The notes under the pieces were generated by a model. The model did no database searches. It worked only from the letters and a program-made list of their open reading frames with translations, and was not told the DNA's origin. A program made the position numbers and the translations under genes. A DNA stretch of 64,000 bases from Isoetes taiwanensis (lineage: Eukaryota; Streptophyta; Lycopodiopsida; Isoetales; Isoetaceae): positions 124,001 through 188,000 of the forward strand of contig JAJEKV010000160.1 in assembly GCA_021234155.1 (NCBI GenBank), written 5' to 3'. Shown piece after piece: positions 58,863 to 64,000 of the stretch (the stretch's first letter is position 1; every line of letters begins with the position of its first letter).

Positions 58863-61800
58863 TCTCCGTACGGGGTTGAGGTGGCTAAATAATTTGAAAG
58901 TTATGTTTTTAAACCAATCAAAATTGCTATTTTAGAACATTGTCATTTTGTGAAGATGATGGTAATAAGGAAGAACTCCTCGATATTTTAAAAGCTTATC
59001 CATTTTGGAGGCAGTAATAACCAATCCAGCTTCCATGATATGACTTATCAAGAAATTGTCATTCACAAAAACCTATAATGAGAGAGAGATTTTTTCTTAA
59101 TGAGTAAAGATCATTTAAAATGGAATGCATGAGCCAAACATGTTTTAAAAAGTAGAAGTTGTGGAAATTGAATTTAGATTTAGATGAGTTTGATCTTGTT
59201 GGAAACATTAAGGTAACAAAACACTATAGATTTCAAGGAGTCGTGAAAACCATTATTACCATATTTACCAAAATGCCCAGCCTTTTATTTTATGGCCTTG
59301 TGGAAAAGCCCAAAGTCCTATTGTGGGGAACTTTAACATTCTGCTTTAGGTTTGGTGGATTCAACCCCTTAATATTGCCCTCTCTACTAGGCAACACATA
59401 TTAATAAAACACTTCCAATGACCATTTCCACTTGAAATAAATAAATTTCCATACCTTCATTCTCTCACAAGCATCTACAAGCTAATATTTTAACAGCTTT
59501 CACATTCAATTTTCTTCAACATAAGTACCCTTTCATTTCCAAGCTTCCTTGTGCAAGAGAGTACGGAGCCAATGGCAAGTAGAGGATCTAAGATTAGTAA
59601 AGGAGATACCAACAAGAATCAAAATGGTATTAAAAATGCTGTTTATTATTTCCATTGCCTTGAATTTGACCTAACTCGACATGCGTTTTTCTCAAGGTAA
59701 AGAAAAAAGGAGAATTGCCTCAGTAAGGAATCTTGTCTCCATCAAGATTTCCCACCGACAGCTGCCACCTTTCCGTAACACCCATTCCCATAGGACTGTG
59801 GTTTTGCTTCTTGAATTGCCTCATCGCCCCGATGATTTATCATCCTTCCCGCTATCCCGATCTAAATCGGAGCCAAAACCATAATATGTTGTTCTCTCTC
59901 GAGAACCACCGATAGAACTTCACGAACTTTGTATCATCACTACTCTGGTCACAATCCGTATTATCCAAAACGAGCCGTCTCCCACTCACTCTAGGATAAC
60001 GGGACATGCTAGCGCTCAAGAGGTGTATCGATGCCTTGGTTATAATGTTCTCCGTGATGAGCAAATTGTCTTCTAAATCACCGATTGCCACAAAATATAA
60101 AATAAGGTGCGATGATAAGACTTTAGCATTTGCATTAACTTTAAATCATGAGCGTTTGCTACCTTGGATACATAAACCACCTTTGATCATCGAATGGAAT
60201 ATTCCTTGAGCATTTGTGGATATTTAAAACTGTAAAATAAAATAAAGCCCATACCAAGTTTGACAAAATTGGAACTTGTGTTTTGTGATATATTTCTATG
60301 AATGCATAGCTAGACTAAAGTAGTAACCGCAAAGAACTTTCACCTAAAATTGACTCAAAATGCATATTAAAAATCATGCCAATCTTTCTACAAATAAGAA
60401 AAAAGCTTACTAGAGCCGCAGCTTGCAAACAATGCACGGAATGATTCTTCTGCATTAAAGCATGGCAATGTAAATATGTAGTTCTCAAAAAGACGCCACC
60501 TTTAGGTTCCTTTGACCACAAAAATACAAAGATCATTATGCAAATGTTGGGCCGCGCGTGATCGGCCTTAGGCTCTTTGATCATAAGATAATGTGGGATC
60601 ATTTTGCCAACTCAAGCATTTGAAAAATGATTCAAAGGTCACTTGCAGAGCAAATCAAACATGCCACCAATGCATTTGGACCACATGCATTGAAATAACC
60701 ACATGTAACCACAGAAACAAATAGTTCATCATGTAACAAAATATAACACCGGCAGCTTAAAGTGCATCATTCTCCTAAGCAAATTTGAAGGATGTTTCTT
60801 AGATGCTATTTTGCCACTCTATTTTGATGTATTCTAGTGTACAAAAGGTGCTGGTTTTTACAAACAAACATGCAAATAAAATGAAAAAGGATTTTATCAC
60901 TTAGAAAGCTTACTTAGGGTTGAAAAGATTGTGCAATTTTAAGGTGGAGCAGAGGCCTTCATATGTTTGTAATGGAGCTAAGTACAAAGGCATTGAGCTA
61001 TTATTATTGATTGTCACTCCTAAAGTGACAATGGAGGAAATTGCAAAATAAACTTGCATTTAAGCTCAAGAATTGCACAGGAACTGGTTGGCGTTTTTCC
61101 GCCTTTATATCACTTTAGACATCTAACGCGGTGGATGGAAAAAATGCCATAAAGCATCCTAAAGATTATGCAAGCAAAGTAGATATGCAACCAAAGTGAA
61201 AAGTAAAAATATTATGAGCGTGATGTCAAGACATAGGAATACTATGAGATTTATAAATGAATGGGTTAAATTAGTTCGTAATATTGGATTAGAGGTCATT
61301 TTATCTCAGAAAAACTCTAATTATATAGAAAGGAATCAATGGTGACATACGTGTTTTGGAAAAAAAGATCTCAAAACTAGTGACAAGGCAAGGCACAATA
61401 GTATCTCAATCTTGATTTCAATGGAACATGTAGGTATAGCCACTAGACATCCAATATCCGATATAACACATTCAAGCTTCGATGTCTAAAGTTTTGCCAT
61501 GCGTGCTATTAGCCCGTAACACTCCATAAAATCTGCTTTCAACAGAGGACCAATATCTACACATGCTTGCAGCACTTAAAGCACGTAAAACCAAGGAATA
61601 TGCAAAGCTTAAGATTCTTCAAGAAAAATTGCGTTAATAGGTTTCCTGCATAAGAAACGACAAGAGAATGGGCGCAACTGCAGATTCTCAAACGCTTCAA
61701 ATAGAATCAAAGAACGAAGCACTATAATTGCTGCAACCGGGATCGAACTTATTAAACCGCTCTTGCTTCTACCGCTTTTGTAGCCATTGGTTCTTCCCAT

Positions 61801-61978
61801 GCCACGCTTGGCTGCACCGACATGTCCATCATTCCACCAGAGACAAAAACAGTGAGCCGTGGAGGAAGGTGGATCTAGGACCAAGGCACGGCTGCCAACT
61901 AAGGTGATGTTCCAAGATTTTGGAGCTAAGCAAGTTAATCGGGTTTCCAGAGGGGCTCCCTCTCAAGAATATAAATGA
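58863..61978. other. intergenic, no gene recognised
   Basis: AT-rich with short open frames. A plus-strand frame at 59159-59404 and a minus-strand one at 61609-61884 (VAAIIVLRSLILFEAFENL) have no known motif. Neither splice structure nor terminal repeats support a gene. Confidence 0.35.
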
Positions 61979-62009
61979 CCTTACGCCAACAGTTGGTTTT
62001 TAGCAAGCC

Positions 62010-62095
62010 ATTAACATATCCTATGTATATAATCGGCATATACTCTGAAATATGCCATAAACTCCACAACAAGGGTTTGCCCTTAGGGGCAACCC
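62010..62095. repeat. dispersed repeat shared with 44048-44127
   Basis: acatatcctatgtatat, gcatatactctgaaatatgc and cttaggggcaaccc match the block before repeat R copy 1. Here it is followed directly by the third polypurine tract. Confidence 0.45.
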
Positions 62096-62345
62096 AAAAA
62101 GGAAGAGGAAAAGAGCGAAAAACAAAGAGAAAAAATATGTTGGGTCTGGTGAGGAAAAGTTGAAGGAAAGGGAAAGAGCATCAAACGGGAAGAGTGGAAA
62201 GGACAAAAATAGAACATCAGAAAAAGGAAAGTTAAAAAGGGTGTAAATAAAGGGAAAAAATGGGAAAGAAAAGAAGGAAACGTGCAAGGAAAATGAGAAA
62301 AAGGAAAAAAGAAGAAGAAGGGGACAAGTAGGAAAAACGAGAAAA
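62096..62345. repeat. polypurine tract 3
   Basis: About 250 bases of mostly A and G on the plus strand (gaggaaaag, gggaaaaaatggg). It follows a block ending ggggcaacccaaaa, as tract 2 follows one ending ttgggccacaaag. Minus-strand Phe/Leu/Ser-rich frames are compositional. Confidence 0.8.
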
Positions 62346-64000
62346 CAAAATTGTATGAAAAGCGTAGAGCAATAAGCAAAAGTATAGGAAACTGGTCCAT
62401 ATTTTAACAATGGAGTACTTTTGAGTTATTCATGCTCTCTTCTCTCATTACTACAATGTATCATTTACAAGTTCTCAGCTTATACCAGCAACGCTGGGCA
62501 TCGTTCCTAGTTCAATATAGTCTCTCCATTCTTTTTGTGCAAATATTATTGTAATTTTATGATTCATCCTTCTTTCCATCACATTCGTCAAATAAGACCA
62601 ACCATGCAGGTACACAATTTGTATTTGATTGGTTGAATATGATACAAATGTGCTAGGTCTAATTGAATTCAACATCTTCTACGAGGACACAGCTCTTTAT
62701 TCCAATGATTGTGATCAGTTGTGTCTTTTAGTGCTTTCTTTGTTGGGATTCATTTTGTTAGTCTCAGTACACACTCCACAACATCTGGGTAAATTCAGAA
62801 TATGATCGCTAACATCCACCATATACCCACAATCCTAATCCCACCCCCAAAAATCCACTATCCCAAGCCTGCCGTACTATTACTACCCCGCTCCCCCCAT
62901 TTTTTTGTTTCAATCTTTATAAACGTCAATTCTTTGAACTATTTAAAAGACTTATTTGGAGAAAACTTGTGTCTCCTCTATGAACCAAAACAACATACAT
63001 GAAAGGTCAGGTGGCCTAATTATCTATTCTCATTGTCAAACTTCATGATGTTCACTTGTACATTCCCGCAAACCTTATATTATTTTGCAACCATATGCAC
63101 TCAAACGTAATATCATCACTGTATAGTTCAGACGAAGAATAAGGCAAAATAACTGGACAGTCTTCGTCGATGCTCTGAGTAACCCCCGTGGGTGAATGTT
63201 ATATTAGAAAAATTTCAGCTCTTCTGCCCTCTAATAAAGCCATTCGCATTAATTTTGGGCACTAAGAATGGCATAAATGCATGTAATAATTTTAGTAATA
63301 TGTTTGCATGTTAGAACACTTTTGCATGTAAACCAATTACATGAGATAAGCCTAGAATGGCATGCAACATTATTGTATTTGATTCTTTGAAAAACAAGAG
63401 TTTAAGCACAACATGAGGAGTCAATTTATGCATCTATCATGTAATATTGTGCAGCTTGGCCATCCGCACATCTCTATAGGGCTCTAAAAGGCAACAACGT
63501 ACGGTAATATATATGGAATATGAAAGATTCTATAATGACAGCCTATCACTCCCCGCAACAATAGCTATGCAAATATATGATGATGGATCATGTAAAAGGG
63601 GTGGACGAGAAGAAGGCGATTTTTATTTGGTAAAGCACCGGCTTCTTTTCTCAATTCCGGGCAATTCTTCTATAAAAAAATCTATAAAAAAAAATCTAGT
63701 TAAGTGTTCAAAACATGGCATGGCAAGTGCAACATGATAACCTACATGTTACCCCGACCCAAAGTGCTGGAAATCCCATTAACGCTCTTTTGTAAAACCA
63801 AGGAAATAATTTGTGCCTTTTTGGTGCAAAGAAGTACACCATATGTAGTGCCATCATATGTGCTCGATGTTAGGCTCATGCTCTCTCCTGACATACAATT
63901 TAAACTTCCAGATCAATTAATGCATGGTGTGGCACGGCCAAATGCACTTGCAAAAGACTGCTCCAATATTCGCATGTAAATTGAGTCAGAACATACCCAA
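62346..64000. other. intergenic to window end, no gene recognised
   Basis: Short frames on the plus strand (62802-63002, 63513-63737, 63704-63979) have no recognisable motif. Some end in A-rich runs. Nothing supports an RNA gene. Confidence 0.35.

Overview
This window looks like nuclear DNA of a land plant with a large, repeat-rich genome, possibly a fern or lycophyte-type genome; the species cannot be told from the sequence. The reasons are spliced genes with short GT-AG introns, degenerate plant-type PPR repeats, a Ty3/Gypsy element with 1.55-kb LTRs, several LINEs, and tRNA-derived SINEs. No bacterial operons, rRNA genes or CRISPR arrays were seen.

Only one clearly intact gene was found. 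It lies on the minus strand at 8165-12448. I rebuilt it by hand as 12 exons with consistent intron phases. It encodes about 770 residues with an FHA domain, a SUMO-interaction-like motif, a BRCT domain, a basic nuclear-localisation stretch, a C3HC4 RING finger and a PHD finger. This suits a nuclear E3 ubiquitin ligase that reads phosphorylated proteins and chromatin. Just downstream on the same strand (6887-7470) are coding-like exons of a second, unrecognised product.

The rest is mostly decayed mobile DNA. Left to right: a minisatellite with hairpin-forming units (1-512); a broken BED-type zinc-finger gene with a TATA box (3533-4275); the gene island (6887-12448); an L1-like LINE relic (13600-16260); dispersed MITE-like repeats (16430-17205); a tandem duplication of about 1.3 kb whose second copy carries a SINE and a 3.4-kb insertion (20790-27140); a broken PPR gene (28016-31690); a 10-kb Gypsy element on the minus strand (33099-43128) with decayed gag, RT, RNase H and integrase; and a mosaic (44128-49642) of a duplicated repeat invaded by a LINE and a SINE. 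Then come a GC-rich LINE 5' half with an endonuclease motif (49650-52380), LINE 3' ends with five-base tails, and three long polypurine tracts (57520-62400).

Paired copies of the same repeat give empty-site evidence for several insertions. All LINE 3' ends and nearly all recognisable coding remnants lie on the minus strand. Gene models and repeat borders were made by eye, so exact ends are approximate unless a splice site or LTR end is stated.
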